DNA of 64,000 nucleotides from Paracoccaceae bacterium (lineage in GTDB: Bacteria; Pseudomonadota; Alphaproteobacteria; Rhodobacterales; Rhodobacteraceae). Below the pieces are notes generated by a model, which was given only the letters and a program-made list of their open reading frames with translations, ran no database searches and had not been told where the DNA came from. The stretch spans positions 186,001 through 250,000 of the forward strand of contig JAIXZW010000001.1 of assembly GCA_027489375.1 (NCBI GenBank). The letters are read 5' to 3'. Both the position numbers and the translations under genes were made by a program. Shown one piece after another: positions 24,094-35,168 of this stretch (position 1 is its first letter; the number at the start of each line of letters is the position of its first letter).

Positions 24094-25149
24094 TCAGTCA
24101 AGCCCCAGCATCCGCCGGTTCGCGGCGCGGTCTGTGCCTGCGTCGGCAAAGTCGTCAAAGGCTTTCTCGGTCACGCGGATGATGTGGTTGCGGACGAACT
24201 CGGCCCCCTCGCGTGCGCCGTCTTCGGGGTGCTTCAGGCAACATTCCCATTCCACCACGGCCCAGCCGTCGAAGCCGTATTGGGTCAGTTTCGAGAAGAT
24301 GCCGACGAAATCGGCCTGACCGTCGCCGGGGCTACGGAAGCGGCCGGCGCGGTTCACCCATGACTGGAAGCCGCCGTAGACGCCTTGGCGGCCCGTGGGG
24401 TTCAGCTCGGCGTCCTTGACGTGGAACATGCGGATGCGGTCGTGGTAGATGTCGATATGTTCCAGATAATCAAGGTGTTGCAGCACGTAATGGCTGGGGT
24501 CGTACAGCATGTTGGCGCGTTTGTGCCCCTTTACGCGGTCAAGGAACATCTCGTAGCTGATGCCGTCATGCAGGTCTTCGCCGGGGTGGATTTCGTAACA
24601 GACGTCGACGCCGCAATCTTCGGCATGGTCCAGAAGCGGGGTCCAGCGGCGGGCGAGTTCGTCGAAGGCTTCCTCGACCAGTCCGGCGGGGCGCTGGGGC
24701 CAGGGGTAGAGGTAGGGCCATGCCAGCGCGCCCGAGAAGGTGGCTTGGGCGGAAAGGCCGAGGTTTCTTGAGGCGGTGAGCGCTTTCTTCACCTGATCCG
24801 CGGCCCATTCGGCGCGGGCTTTGGGGTTGCCGCGCACCGCAGGGGCGGCGAAGCCGTCGAAGGCCGCGTCATAGGCGGGGTGGACGGCGACGAGCTGGCC
24901 TTGCAGGTGGGTCGAAAGTTCCGTCACCGCGATGCCGTTGGCGGCGGCTTCGCCCTTGAAGTCGTCGCAATAGCCCTTGGAGCTGGCGGCCTTGTCGAGG
25001 TCGAAGAGGCGGGCGTCCCATGAGGGGACCTGAACCCCGACATAGCCGCAATCGGCGGCCCATCTGGTGATGGCGCCCCATGAGTTGAACGGCGCGGTGT
25101 CACCGGCGAATTGCGCGAGGAAGAGGGCCGGGCCTTTGATCGTTTGCAT
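24094..25149 (-). CDS. Sugar phosphate isomerase/epimerase-like TIM-barrel protein
   Basis: A 351-residue AP-endonuclease-2-like TIM barrel. Metal-site candidates are visible: Glu in VCYEIHPGEDLH, the DPSHYVL segment, His in IRMFHVKDAE and Glu in WAVVEWECC. ATG 25149 is two bases after the LacI stop and GTGGAG inside that stop region serves as its ribosome site, which rules out the GTG at 25155. Family members isomerise or epimerise sugars; some act as lyases on 3-keto glycosides. It is paired with the Gfo/Idh gene, and the pair is duplicated at 33083-34977. Confidence 0.85.
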   Translation of the reverse strand: MQTIKGPALFLAQFAGDTAPFNSWGAITRWAADCGYVGVQVPSWDARLFDLDKAASSKGYCDDFKGEAAANGIAVTELSTHLQGQLVAVHPAYDAAFDGFAAPAVRGNPKARAEWAADQVKKALTASRNLGLSAQATFSGALAWPYLYPWPQRPAGLVEEAFDELARRWTPLLDHAEDCGVDVCYEIHPGEDLHDGISYEMFLDRVKGHKRANMLYDPSHYVLQHLDYLEHIDIYHDRIRMFHVKDAELNPTGRQGVYGGFQSWVNRAGRFRSPGDGQADFVGIFSKLTQYGFDGWAVVEWECCLKHPEDGAREGAEFVRNHIIRVTEKAFDDFADAGTDRAANRRMLGLD

Positions 25150-25151
25150 GG

Positions 25152-26183
25152 TCACTCCACTACAGGGGGGCTGGCGTCGGGGCCGTCGAGGAATTGTGCC
25201 GTTTCCGGCGCGTCGCGTTCGATGGCCGAGATGATGGCGCGGGCAAGGAAGGCGCCTGCGCGGCTGACTTCTTCGGTGAGGACGATGAGGTCGCGGCGGA
25301 AGCGGTGGAGGAAGGGGATCGCCTCTTTGCCCACGGCATCGAAATCACGGCCCAGCACCGCGCCGCTGCGTTCGGCCCCCGCGACCGAGGCCATCGTGGC
25401 GGTGGTGGAGCCGAGGACCAGCCCGTCGGGCGGGCTGGGGGCGGCGAAACGGAGGGCGACATAATCCTCGATCGACTGGCCCTGACTGTCCGAGGTGACG
25501 GGGGCGGCCACTTCGAAGGTCAGGCCGAGGTGTGCCGCTTCGTCAGAGAAGCCCGTAAGCATGTGGCGGGCGTAGCTGTGTTCGCGGGGCGGGGCGATGA
25601 TGAGCAGGCGCTTGCGGCCCCGTGCGGCAAGGGTGCGCACGGCGACGCGGCCATAGGCTTCGTTGTCATAGTCGAAATAGGGGTGTTCGATGCCCATTTC
25701 GGTGCGGCCATGCGTGGCGAAGGGGAAGTGGTGCTCGTGCATGTAGCGGATGCGCGGATCGTCGGGGCGGGTCTGGTTGAGGATGATCCCGTCTGCCGAG
25801 CCGGTTTCCACGATGTAGCGGATCGGGGTCATCGGGTCCTCGTCGGGGAAGAAGGGCATGACGACGAGGTGGTAATTCGTGCCCTTGAGCGTGCGGGCGA
25901 TGGAATAGAGGAGCTGCGAGGTGTTGTTCATCACATCCGCCTCGGTCGAGAGGACGAGGGCGATCACGTTGGTCTTGCCCGTGCGCAGGCGCACCCCGGC
26001 GCGGTTGGGGCGGTAGCCGAGGCGGGCGGCGGTTTCGCGGACGCGGCGCTTCGTTTCCTCGCCGATGTCGGGCGCGTCTTTCAGGGCGCGCGAGACGGTG
26101 GCGATGGCGAGGCCGGTTTCGGCGGCGATGGTCTTGAGGGTGGGGCGGGTGTCGGCCAGCGGGTCGAGCGGCGAATCTGTCAT
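25152..26183 (-). CDS. LacI family transcriptional regulator
   Basis: A 343-residue LacI-type repressor. The helix-turn-helix is in TLKTIAAETGLAIATVSRAL (about residues 14-33), with the hinge RLGYRPNRAGVRLRTG, followed by a periplasmic-binding-protein-like effector domain. ATG 26183 has AGGA seven bases upstream; a reading frame continuing upstream to 26474 lacks family resemblance and is not used. It is divergent from the mannoside transporter operon and co-transcribed with an isomerase and an oxidoreductase. The palindromes at 26479-26513 are its likely operators. Confidence 0.92.
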   Translation of the reverse strand: MTDSPLDPLADTRPTLKTIAAETGLAIATVSRALKDAPDIGEETKRRVRETAARLGYRPNRAGVRLRTGKTNVIALVLSTEADVMNNTSQLLYSIARTLKGTNYHLVVMPFFPDEDPMTPIRYIVETGSADGIILNQTRPDDPRIRYMHEHHFPFATHGRTEMGIEHPYFDYDNEAYGRVAVRTLAARGRKRLLIIAPPREHSYARHMLTGFSDEAAHLGLTFEVAAPVTSDSQGQSIEDYVALRFAAPSPPDGLVLGSTTATMASVAGAERSGAVLGRDFDAVGKEAIPFLHRFRRDLIVLTEEVSRAGAFLARAIISAIERDAPETAQFLDGPDASPPVVE

Positions 26184-26478
26184 CTCCGCTGTCCTTTCTG
26201 CCGCACTGCGGCGAAGCGGCTGCGACCGCGGCACGGTGAAAAACCGACGAGACACATAACGAAACCGACCCGCCCGCTGCGGCGCGATTCGCAGCCCGGC
26301 AGGACCGCCGCGACTTTGCCGGAAAACGGTGTTTCCGCAAGGCGTTGGACGTGGTTGCGAAGTGGGGCGAAGGGGGTTTCTTGCATGATTGAGGCGCGTT
26401 CGGAACAGCGGATTCAGGCGCCCATTTGACGCCTGCCGCGAAGGGCGAACAAGCGAAAAGATTGCTTGATCCAAGAAA

Positions 26479-26513
26479 CTATAACGTTATAGGCTTTCAC
26501 TATAACGATTTAG
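26479..26513. promoter_or_regulatory. Twin LacI-type operators
   Basis: CTATAACGTTATAG (26479-26492) is a perfect 14-bp palindrome with the central CG typical of LacI-family sites. CTATAACGATTTAG (26500-26513) is a related, imperfect copy. Their centres are 21 bp apart, two helical turns, and lie 16-50 bp before the binding-protein start. The rest of the 346-bp divergent gap (26184-26529) shows no gene. Confidence 0.75.
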
Positions 26514-26529
26514 AAACGGGAGGAAACTG

Positions 26530-27759
26530 ATGAAGACCAAGACTTTGGCCGCCTTGCTGTCAACGGCAATTGCGGTTCCTGTGGCGGCGAGCGCCGTCGA
26601 GCTTGAAGTCACCCATTGGTGGACTTCGGGCGGGGAAGCGGCGGCTGTGGCGGAACTCGCCAAGGCTTTCGACGCCTCGGGTGACAAGTGGGTGGACGGT
26701 GCGATTGCGGGCGGCGGCGACACGGCGCGTCCGATCATGATCAGCCGCATCACCGGCGGCGACCCGATGGGGGCCACGCAGTTCAACCACGGCCAGCAGG
26801 CGATGGAGCTTGTCGAAGCCGGGCTGATGCTCGACCTGACCGATGTCGCCGAGGCCGAGGGCTGGAAGGACAAGGTCTATCCGCCGGCGCTGCTTGATAG
26901 CTGCACGGTGGACGGCAAGATCTATTGCGCGCCGGTCAACATCCACTCGCCGGAATGGCTGTGGCTGTCGAACAAGGTCTACGAGGATATCGGTATTCCG
27001 GTGCCGACCAACTGGAACGAGTTCGTGGCGAGCGCGCCGCAGGTCGAGGCTGCGGGCAAGATCCCGCTGGCACTTGGCGGGCAGCCGTGGCAGTCGAACC
27101 TTGCCTTCGGTGCGCTGACCGTGGCCGTGGCGGGGCTTGACGTCTGGAAGAAGGTCAACGTCGAGAAGGACATGGACGCGGCGGCCGGACCAGAGATGGC
27201 GGCGGTGTTCAAGGCGGCGGCGGATGCAAGGAAGCTTGCGGCCAAATCGACCGTGCAGGACTGGAACCAGGCGACCAACCTTGTCATCACCGATCAGGCC
27301 GCAGGGCAGATCATGGGTGACTGGGCGCAGGGCGAATTCCAGGTCGCGGGCGAGGTTGCGGGCAAGGATTACACCTGCCTGCCGGGTCTGGGTCTGAACA
27401 AGTACCTGTCGACGGGGGGCGATGCCTTCTACTTCCCGAAGCTGGACGATCCCGAAAAGGAAGCGGCGCAGAAGCGTCTGGCGGCGCTGCTCGTCTCGCC
27501 TCCGGTGCAGGTGGCGTTCAACCTCAAGAAAGGGTCGCTGCCCATTCGCGGGGACGTCGATCTTGCGGCGGCCAACGACTGCATGAAGAAGGGTCTGGAG
27601 ATCCTTGCGGGCGGCAACATCGTGCCGTCGGGCGATCAGGTCTGGTCGCCGGATGTGCAGACGCAGCTTGGCGACCTTCAGGCCGAGTTCTGGAAGTCCG
27701 ACATGACGCCCGAGGATGCGCAGGCGAAATATGTCGAGATCCTGAAAGCGGGTCTGTGA
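26530..27759 (+). CDS. Sugar ABC transporter, substrate-binding protein
   Basis: A 409-residue family-1 carbohydrate-binding protein that delivers ligand to the two permeases behind it. It has a signal peptide (about 1-22, ending AASAVE) then LEVTHWWTSGGEAAAV, typical of glucose/mannose and oligosaccharide binders. GGGAGGAAAC is a strong ribosome site. A downstream beta-mannosidase and mannoside-type regulation suggest a mannoside ligand (mannobiose or short mannan/glucomannan fragments), though glucose-type ligands cannot be excluded. Operators for the divergent LacI protein lie directly upstream. Confidence 0.92.
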   Translation: MKTKTLAALLSTAIAVPVAASAVELEVTHWWTSGGEAAAVAELAKAFDASGDKWVDGAIAGGGDTARPIMISRITGGDPMGATQFNHGQQAMELVEAGLMLDLTDVAEAEGWKDKVYPPALLDSCTVDGKIYCAPVNIHSPEWLWLSNKVYEDIGIPVPTNWNEFVASAPQVEAAGKIPLALGGQPWQSNLAFGALTVAVAGLDVWKKVNVEKDMDAAAGPEMAAVFKAAADARKLAAKSTVQDWNQATNLVITDQAAGQIMGDWAQGEFQVAGEVAGKDYTCLPGLGLNKYLSTGGDAFYFPKLDDPEKEAAQKRLAALLVSPPVQVAFNLKKGSLPIRGDVDLAAANDCMKKGLEILAGGNIVPSGDQVWSPDVQTQLGDLQAEFWKSDMTPEDAQAKYVEILKAGL

Positions 27760-27770
27760 TCTGACGGGGC

Positions 27771-27794
27771 GGGGCTGCCCGAAGGGGCGGCCCC
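27771..27794 (+). terminator. Intra-operon hairpin after the binding-protein gene
   Basis: GGGGCTGCCC pairs with GGGCGGCCCC around loop GAAG, followed by TTTCC. A hairpin here commonly reduces downstream transcription or protects the upstream message, giving more binding protein than permease. Confidence 0.5.
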
Positions 27795-27830
27795 TTTCCA
27801 TTCTTTGCACTTAGCTGAAGCGAGGTCCAA

Positions 27831-28724
27831 ATGGCGGGAACCCTTCGACGGATTCGCCCCTTTCGGAACATCTATGCCAAGATCGCGGCGATCCCGATGG
27901 TTCTGACGACGATGGTCGTCTTTGTCGGTGGCACGCTTTGGACGGTGACTTATTCCTTTACCAATTCGAAGCTTCTGCCGAAGCTGAATTTCGTGGGCCT
28001 CGACCAATACGAGCGGCTCTGGTCGAACAGCCTGTGGCTGACGTCGATCCAGAACCTGATGATCTTCGGGGTTCTGTCGCTGGTGCTGACGATGGGGCTG
28101 GGGTTCCTGCTGGCCGTGCTGATGGACCAGAAGATCCGGTATGAGGATACGTTCCGCACGGTGATGCTGTATCCGTTCGCGCTGTCCTTCATCGTGACGG
28201 GGCTGGTGTGGCAGTGGATCCTGAACCCCGATCTGGGCATCCAGCATGTGGTGCGGGGCCTGGGCTTTCCGGCGTTCGAGTTCGATCCGCTGTCGAACCC
28301 GGACACGGTGCTTTACGGGTTGCTGATCGCGGGGCTGTGGCAGGGCACGGGGTTCGTGATGTGCATCATGCTGGCGGGTCTGCGGGGGATCGACGAGGAT
28401 ATCTGGAAGGCCGCGCGGGTCGATGGCATCCCGACGTGGAAGACCTATGCCGTGATCATCGTGCCGATGATGCGGCCCGTTTTCATCACGACGCTGGTCT
28501 TGGTGGCGAGCGGGATCATCAAGCTTTACGACCTTGTCGTCGCGCAGACGAGCGGCGGGCCGGGGAACGCCAGTCAGGTGCCGGCCATGTATGTCTACCG
28601 TTACATGTTCACGGCGCAGAACCTTGGGCAGGGCTTTGCCGCATCGACGATGATGCTGTTGTCGGTGCTGATCGTGCTGATCCCCTGGGCCTATCTGGAA
28701 TTCGGGGGGAAGAAGCGTGGCTGA
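27831..28724 (+). CDS. Sugar ABC transporter permease (MalF type)
   Basis: A 297-residue inner-membrane permease of the MalF/UgpA class, six predicted helices. The cytoplasmic EAA loop is visible as AARVDGIPTWKTYAVIIVP near residue 200. It is 71 bp after the binding-protein gene and overlaps the next permease by 8 bases, so the two are made together. It forms the translocation pore with the MalG-type partner and is driven by the ATPase at 29623. Confidence 0.93.
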   Translation: MAGTLRRIRPFRNIYAKIAAIPMVLTTMVVFVGGTLWTVTYSFTNSKLLPKLNFVGLDQYERLWSNSLWLTSIQNLMIFGVLSLVLTMGLGFLLAVLMDQKIRYEDTFRTVMLYPFALSFIVTGLVWQWILNPDLGIQHVVRGLGFPAFEFDPLSNPDTVLYGLLIAGLWQGTGFVMCIMLAGLRGIDEDIWKAARVDGIPTWKTYAVIIVPMMRPVFITTLVLVASGIIKLYDLVVAQTSGGPGNASQVPAMYVYRYMFTAQNLGQGFAASTMMLLSVLIVLIPWAYLEFGGKKRG

Positions 28725-29619
28725 AGGTCGGATGACGGGCCAGGGGCCGCGCGGGGCGAAGCCGCGGCGGCGGTTGTCGGGGCGCAACATCATGCTGTAC
28801 GGCACGCTGCTGTTCGTGTCGCTTTACTACCTGCTGCCGCTTTGGGTGATGGTGATGACCTCGCTCAAGGGGATGCCGGAAATCCGGATGGGGAATATCT
28901 TCGCCCCTCCGGTCGAAGTGACCTTCCAGCCTTGGGTGAAGGCCTGGGCCGAGGCTTGCACGGGGTTGAACTGTGACGGGTTGAGCCGCGGGTTCTGGAA
29001 TTCGGTGCGTATCCTGATCCCGTCGGTGATCCTGTCGATCCTTGTGGCGAGCGTGAACGGCTATGCGCTGGTGAACTGGCGGTTCAAGGGGTCGGATGTG
29101 TTCTTTACCGTCCTGATCTTCGGGTCGTTCATCCCCTATCAGATCATGCTTTACCCCATCGTGATCCTGCTGCGGGAAATGGGGATTTACGGCACGCTCT
29201 GGGGGCTGGTGCTGGTGCATACGATCTTTGGCATGCCCATCCTGACGCTTCTGTTCCGCAACTATTTCTCGTCGCTGCCGGAAGAGCTGTTCAAGGCGGC
29301 GCGGGTCGATGGCGCGGGGTTCTGGGCGATCTATTTCCGCATCATGCTGCCGATGAGCCTGCCGATCTTCGTGGTGGCGATCATCCTGCAAGTCACGGGA
29401 ATCTGGAACGATTTCCTGTTCGGAGTGGTCTATACCAAGCCCGAGCTTTACCCGATGACCGTGCAGCTCAACAACATCGTCAATTCGGTGCAGGGGGTGA
29501 AGGAATACAACGTCAACATGGCGGCGACGCTGTTGACGGGTCTGGTTCCCCTGATCGTCTATTTCGTTTCCGGCAAGCTCTTCGTCCGCGGGATCGCGGC
29601 GGGGGCAGTGAAAGGCTGA
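28717..29619 (+). CDS. Sugar ABC transporter permease (MalG type)
   Basis: The 300-residue MalG/UgpE-type partner permease. GTG 28717 overlaps the previous gene and is preceded by GGGGGGAAGAAG. It has an N-terminal helix, a periplasmic loop with a Cys-containing insert (ACTGLNCDGLS) and the EAA loop AARVDGAGFWAIYFRIMLP near residue 195. It ends four bases before the ATPase start. Confidence 0.92.
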   Translation: MAEGRMTGQGPRGAKPRRRLSGRNIMLYGTLLFVSLYYLLPLWVMVMTSLKGMPEIRMGNIFAPPVEVTFQPWVKAWAEACTGLNCDGLSRGFWNSVRILIPSVILSILVASVNGYALVNWRFKGSDVFFTVLIFGSFIPYQIMLYPIVILLREMGIYGTLWGLVLVHTIFGMPILTLLFRNYFSSLPEELFKAARVDGAGFWAIYFRIMLPMSLPIFVVAIILQVTGIWNDFLFGVVYTKPELYPMTVQLNNIVNSVQGVKEYNVNMAATLLTGLVPLIVYFVSGKLFVRGIAAGAVKG

Positions 29620-29622
29620 TTG

Positions 29623-30704
<1,082 letters not shown>

Positions 30705-30705
<1 letters not shown>

Positions 30706-33086
30706 TGGACCTCGGCGGAGAGTGGGTGCTCGAGGACGGCGCGGGTTTGTCCGTGCCCTTTGCGGTGCCGGGCGACGGGATTTCGGCGCTCCATGCGGCG
30801 GGAAAGATCGCTGACCCCTATTTCGGGCGCAACGAATACGGGCTGCGCTGGATTGCGGAACGCGACTGGGTGGCCAAGCGGTCCTTCGAGCATGACGGGG
30901 CAGCGGCGGAGCTGGTCATCGAGGGGCTGGATACGGTTGCCGAGGTGCGGCTGAACGGGGTTCTCGTGCTCGAGGCCGCCAATGCCTTTCGCCGCTGGCG
31001 CGTGCCGCTGGCGGGGGCGCTGCGGCGGGGGAAGAACGAGATTGCCGTGACCTTCCGGTCGGTCGTGGCCGAGGGGGCGCGGCGGCAGGCGGCACAACCC
31101 TTCTTCGTGCCGTGGCACGAGGGGAACTGCCCGATCCCGAACGGGAACATGCTGCGCAAGCCGCAATGCGATTTCGGCTGGGACTGGAACATCGCGCTTG
31201 CGCCCTTTGGCATCTGGGGCGGGATCGCGATTGAACCTGTCGCGCCGCGGATTTCGGATGTGATCGTGACGCAGACCCATACGGGCGGCGTGGCCGAGGT
31301 GACGGTCGAGGTGCGCGGGCCGGAGGGCGAGGTGACGGCGACGCTGTGCGGGGTCACGGCATCGGCCCCTGCGGTGGGCGGGGTGGGGCGTGTGGTGTTG
31401 CGCATCGCCGATCCCGTGCTGTGGTGGCCTGCGGGGTCGGGCGATCAGGTCTTGCATGATCTGGTCGTGACGATGGGCGGGGCGCGGGCGGTGCGGCGCA
31501 TCGGCTTGCGTGACCTCGCGCTGGTGTCCGGGCCGGACGCGGCGGGGCGGTCCTTTGGCTTCCGTGTGAACGGGCATGCCGTCTTTGCGCGGGGGGCGAA
31601 CTGGATCCCCGCCGATGCGCTGCACGGGCGGATCACGAAGGCGGGCGTGCGCGATCTGCTGCAATCGGCGGTGGATGCGCATATGAACATGATCCGCGTC
31701 TGGGGCGGCGGTCGGTATGAGCCGGACTGGTTCTACGACCTTTGCGACGAGATGGGGTTGATGGTCTGGCAGGATTTCATGTTCGCCTGCAACCTTTACC
31801 CGTCAACGCCCGAGTATCTGGCCGAGGTCGACGCCGAGGTGCGCGATGTGGTGGCGCGGTTGAACCACCATGCCTGTATCGCGGTCTGGTGTGGCGACAA
31901 CGAATTGATCGGCGCTCTGGGCTGGTTCGATGTGAGCCGCAAGGATCGGGACCGCTATCTGGTGAGCTATGACCGCTTGAACCGGACGGTGGAAGCGGGG
32001 TTGGAGGCGGTGCTTCCGGCGGCGAACTGGTGGCCCTCCAGCCCGTCGCCGGGGGTGATGGCCTTCGGGGATGCGTGGCACGACGACTCGTCCGGTGACA
32101 TGCATTTCTGGAGCGTGTGGCACGAGGGGCGGGATTTCGACCATTACCGCGACGTGCGCCCGCGCTTCTGTTCGGAATTCGGCTTCCAGTCCTATCCGGG
32201 GATGAACGCCGTGCGGCGCTTTGCCGGGGAGGGCGACTGGAACATCGCCGCCCCCGTGATGGAGAGCCACCAGAAGAACGCGGGCGGCAATGCGCGGATC
32301 GCCGAGACGATGTTCCGCTATTTCCGCTTTCCGGTCGGGTTCGAGAATTTCGTCTATCTCAGTCAGGTGCAGCAGGGGCTGGCGATCAAGACGGCGGTCA
32401 CGGCATGGCGGGGGTTGAAGCCGCATTGTCAGGGGACGCTCTATTGGCAGCTCAATGACACATGGCCGGTGTGTTCATGGGCCTCGCTCGACCACGGCGG
32501 GGAGTGGAAGCTGCTGCATCACATGGCGCAGCGCTTTTATGCGCCGGTGACGGTGGTCTGCATCCCCGAATGCGGCGATCTGGTGCTGCGCGGGGTGAAC
32601 GACACGCGGGTTGGCGTGACGCTCGAGGTCGTGGCGCGGGCGGCGGCGATGGACGGGACGGTGCGCGAGCTTGGCCGTGCCACGGGGGCGGTGCCGGTGG
32701 ATCGGGCGGTGGACCTGTTGCGGGTTCCGGCGGATGCGCTGCGCGAGGGCGAGGTTCTGGCGTTCGGCTGGGAGGGTGATGGCATCCGGTCGGGCGATGT
32801 TCACGCGCCGAAACCGTGGAAGGCCTATGACCTTTTGCCCTCGGGGCTGAGGGCCGAGGTGTCGGGTGGCGCGGGGCGGTGGACGATCCGGCTGTCGGTG
32901 ACGGCGCTTGCCCCGTTCGTTGCGGTGGAGGCGGATGTGGCGGGGCGGTTCAGCATGAACGCGGTGACGCTGTTCCCCGGATATCCGGCCGAGATCACAT
33001 TCGATTGCGCGGCGGAGGAGGAACCGAAATTCTTCATGCGCGATCTTCACTCTGCGACCTATAGCATTGAAAAGGAAACGAAATGA
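30705..33086 (+). CDS. Beta-mannosidase (glycoside hydrolase family 2)
   Basis: A 793-residue GH2 enzyme that removes terminal beta-D-mannosyl residues from mannooligosaccharides. The catalytic acid/base Glu400 lies in VWCGDNE and the nucleophile Glu491 in SEFGFQSYP; IRVWGGGRYEPDWFYDLCDE and VWQDFMFACNLYP are signatures that separate beta-mannosidases from beta-galactosidases and glucuronidases. There is no signal peptide, so it works in the cytoplasm on imported oligosaccharides. It is coupled to the ATPase gene before and the isomerase gene after by 1- and 4-base overlaps. Substrate class is confident, exact oligosaccharide not. Confidence 0.93.
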
Positions 33087-33832
33087 CCGCTTACCAGCTA
33101 TACACCTCGCGCAATTTCCCGCCGCTGAGGGCGACGCTTGACATGCTTGCTGCGGCGGGGTTCGACGGGGTGGAGGGGTATGGCGGGGTCTATGCCGATC
33201 CGGCGCAACTGGCCGAATTGGCCGAAGGGTTGAAGGCCAACGGGCTGAAGATGGAGACGGGGCATTTCGGTCTTGCCCAGCTTGAAGGCGAGCCGGAGTT
33301 CGTGCTCGGGATTGCCCGCACGCTGGGCACGAAGCACATCTATTGCCCCTATGTCATGCCCGACGACCGCCCGACCACCACCGAGGGGTGGCGCGCATTC
33401 GGGGCGCGGCTGCAGGCGGCGGGAAAGCCCTTCCGTGAGGCCGGCTACGACTTCGGCTGGCACAACCACGATTTCGAGCTTGTGCCGGGCGCGGACGGGG
33501 TCTGCCCGATCGACGCGCTGTTCGAGGGGGGGCCGGACCTGTCATGGGAGATGGACGTGGCATGGGTCGTGCGCGGGGGGGCGGACCCCTTGGCATGGAT
33601 CGAGAAGTACAAGGGGCGCATCACGGCGGCCCATGTGAAGGATATCGCCCGCGCCGGCGAGAACCAAGACGAGGACGGCTGGGCCGATCTGGGAGACGGG
33701 ATCGTGCCGTGGCGGGCGATCAAGGCGGCGCTGGTGGCGGCGGGCGTGAAGAACTTCGTCATCGAACATGACAACCCGTCGGACCATGCGCGCTTTGCGA
33801 AACGGTCTTTGGCGGCATTCAAGGCATTGTGA
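33083..33832 (+). CDS. Sugar phosphate isomerase/epimerase-like TIM-barrel protein
   Basis: A 249-residue TIM-barrel protein, shorter than the one at 24094 and not its close copy. Candidate metal ligands are in FGWHNHDFELVPG, WEMDVAWVVRGG, HVKDIARAG and VIEHDNPSD. It overlaps the beta-mannosidase gene by 4 bases (ATGA), so it belongs to the mannoside operon. Hydroxypyruvate-isomerase-like and inosose-type activities occur in this family; the link with a Gfo/Idh gene suggests work on an oxidised sugar. No specific reaction can be assigned. Confidence 0.87.
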   Translation: MTAYQLYTSRNFPPLRATLDMLAAAGFDGVEGYGGVYADPAQLAELAEGLKANGLKMETGHFGLAQLEGEPEFVLGIARTLGTKHIYCPYVMPDDRPTTTEGWRAFGARLQAAGKPFREAGYDFGWHNHDFELVPGADGVCPIDALFEGGPDLSWEMDVAWVVRGGADPLAWIEKYKGRITAAHVKDIARAGENQDEDGWADLGDGIVPWRAIKAALVAAGVKNFVIEHDNPSDHARFAKRSLAAFKAL

Positions 33833-33840
33833 GGGACAGC

Positions 33841-34977
33841 ATGGACAAGCTGGGTATCGGCATCATCGGATGCGGCAACATCTCGACCACCTATCTGCGG
33901 CTGGCACCGCTGTTCAAGGGGCTGGAGGTGCGGGCGGTCGCGGATGCGAACCACGCAACCGCCGAGGCGCGGGCGGCGGAATTCGGAACCTCGGCGCAGT
34001 CGGTCGATGACCTGCTGGCGAATCCCGCGGTGGATGTGGTGATCAACCTGACCATTCCCGACGCGCATTTCGCGGTGTCGAAGCGGGCGCTGGAGGCGGG
34101 CAAGCACGTCTATTCCGAAAAGCCGCTGACGCTCTCGCTGGCCGACGGGCTGGTGCTGCGCGATCTTGCGCGGGCCAAGGGGCTGGCGGTGGGCTGCGCG
34201 CCGGACACCTTCCTTGGCGGGTCGCACCAGTTGGCGCGGGCGCTGATCGACGAGGGCCGGATCGGCACGATCACCGCGGGGGGCGCTGCGGTGATGGGCC
34301 ACGGGATGGAGCATTGGCACCCGAATCCCGATTTCTTCTTTCTGCCCGGGGGCGGGCCGATGCTGGACATGGGCCCCTATTACATCGCCAACATGATCAA
34401 CCTGATCGGGCCGGTGAAGCGGGTTGCGGCGCTGACGAGTGCGGCGCAGAGCGAAAGGACGATCTCGTCCGAGCCGCGCAAGGGCCAGAAGGTGCCCGTC
34501 AAGACGCCGACCAACATCCACGCGCTGCTGGAATTCCAGAACGGTGCGACGGTGAACCTTTCGACGAGTTGGGATGTCTGGAGCCACCGGCGCGGGCATA
34601 TGGAGCTTTATGGCACCGAAGGCACGATCTACGTGCCGGACCCCAACTTTTTCGGCGGCAAGGTCGAGATCGCCGGACGCGATGGCGTGGTGACGGAAGT
34701 GGCGCCGTGGGAGCATCCTTTCGGCAAGACCAATCAGGAGCATGTCTCGATGCAGCAGGCATTGGCCAATTACCGCTCGGCGGGGTTGGCGGATATGGTG
34801 CAGGCGGTGATGCAGGGGCGCGATGCGCGCTGTTCCATCGACCGCGCCCTGCACGGGGTCGAGGTGATGACGGCCTGTCTGAAATCGGGTGAAACGGGGA
34901 CTTTCGTCACCATGCAGACCACCTGCACGCGGCCTGCGGCGCTGGGCCTTGACGAGGCGCGGGCGCTGTTGGCGTGA
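33841..34977 (+). CDS. Gfo/Idh/MocA family oxidoreductase
   Basis: A 378-residue NAD(P)-dependent dehydrogenase. The nucleotide motif GIGIIGCGNIS is at the very N-terminus and the family Lys is in YSEKPLT. ATG 33841 is preceded by GAGG six bases away; a GTG at 33829 overlapping the isomerase stop is an alternative start. It is the last gene of the mannoside operon. Together with the minus-strand pair at 22852-25149 it gives the locus two isomerase/oxidoreductase pairs. Confidence 0.9.
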   Translation: MDKLGIGIIGCGNISTTYLRLAPLFKGLEVRAVADANHATAEARAAEFGTSAQSVDDLLANPAVDVVINLTIPDAHFAVSKRALEAGKHVYSEKPLTLSLADGLVLRDLARAKGLAVGCAPDTFLGGSHQLARALIDEGRIGTITAGGAAVMGHGMEHWHPNPDFFFLPGGGPMLDMGPYYIANMINLIGPVKRVAALTSAAQSERTISSEPRKGQKVPVKTPTNIHALLEFQNGATVNLSTSWDVWSHRRGHMELYGTEGTIYVPDPNFFGGKVEIAGRDGVVTEVAPWEHPFGKTNQEHVSMQQALANYRSAGLADMVQAVMQGRDARCSIDRALHGVEVMTACLKSGETGTFVTMQTTCTRPAALGLDEARALLA

Positions 34978-35108
34978 CCTTTCGCGGCGCAGGGGCGGGG
35001 GGCGCTTCGCGGCCTCCGCTTCCGGCGCGGCGTGGTGGGCGCGGCGTGGTGGGGCGTGGCGGAAATCACCGCTTTGGCCTGAATAACCTTGGCCGGTCGT
35101 CCGAAGGA

Positions 35109-35120
35109 ACTTGATCAAAT
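35109..35120. promoter_or_regulatory. TTGATCAAA operator before the GntR gene
   Basis: AACTTGATCAAA contains the palindrome TTGATCAA (35111-35118), about 50 bp before the GntR start. The same core recurs twice before the aminotransferase gene, so autoregulation is likely. Confidence 0.6.
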
Positions 35121-35168
35121 CCGCACCCCGCGCTTTACCATAGGGTTTCGCAGCAGGAACGGGCCGGA

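Noticed and set aside
35026..35056. Tandem GCGCGGCGTGGTGG repeat as a functional site
   Set aside because: Only two copies in very GC-rich sequence 3' of the oxidoreductase gene; no palindrome or shared copy elsewhere.
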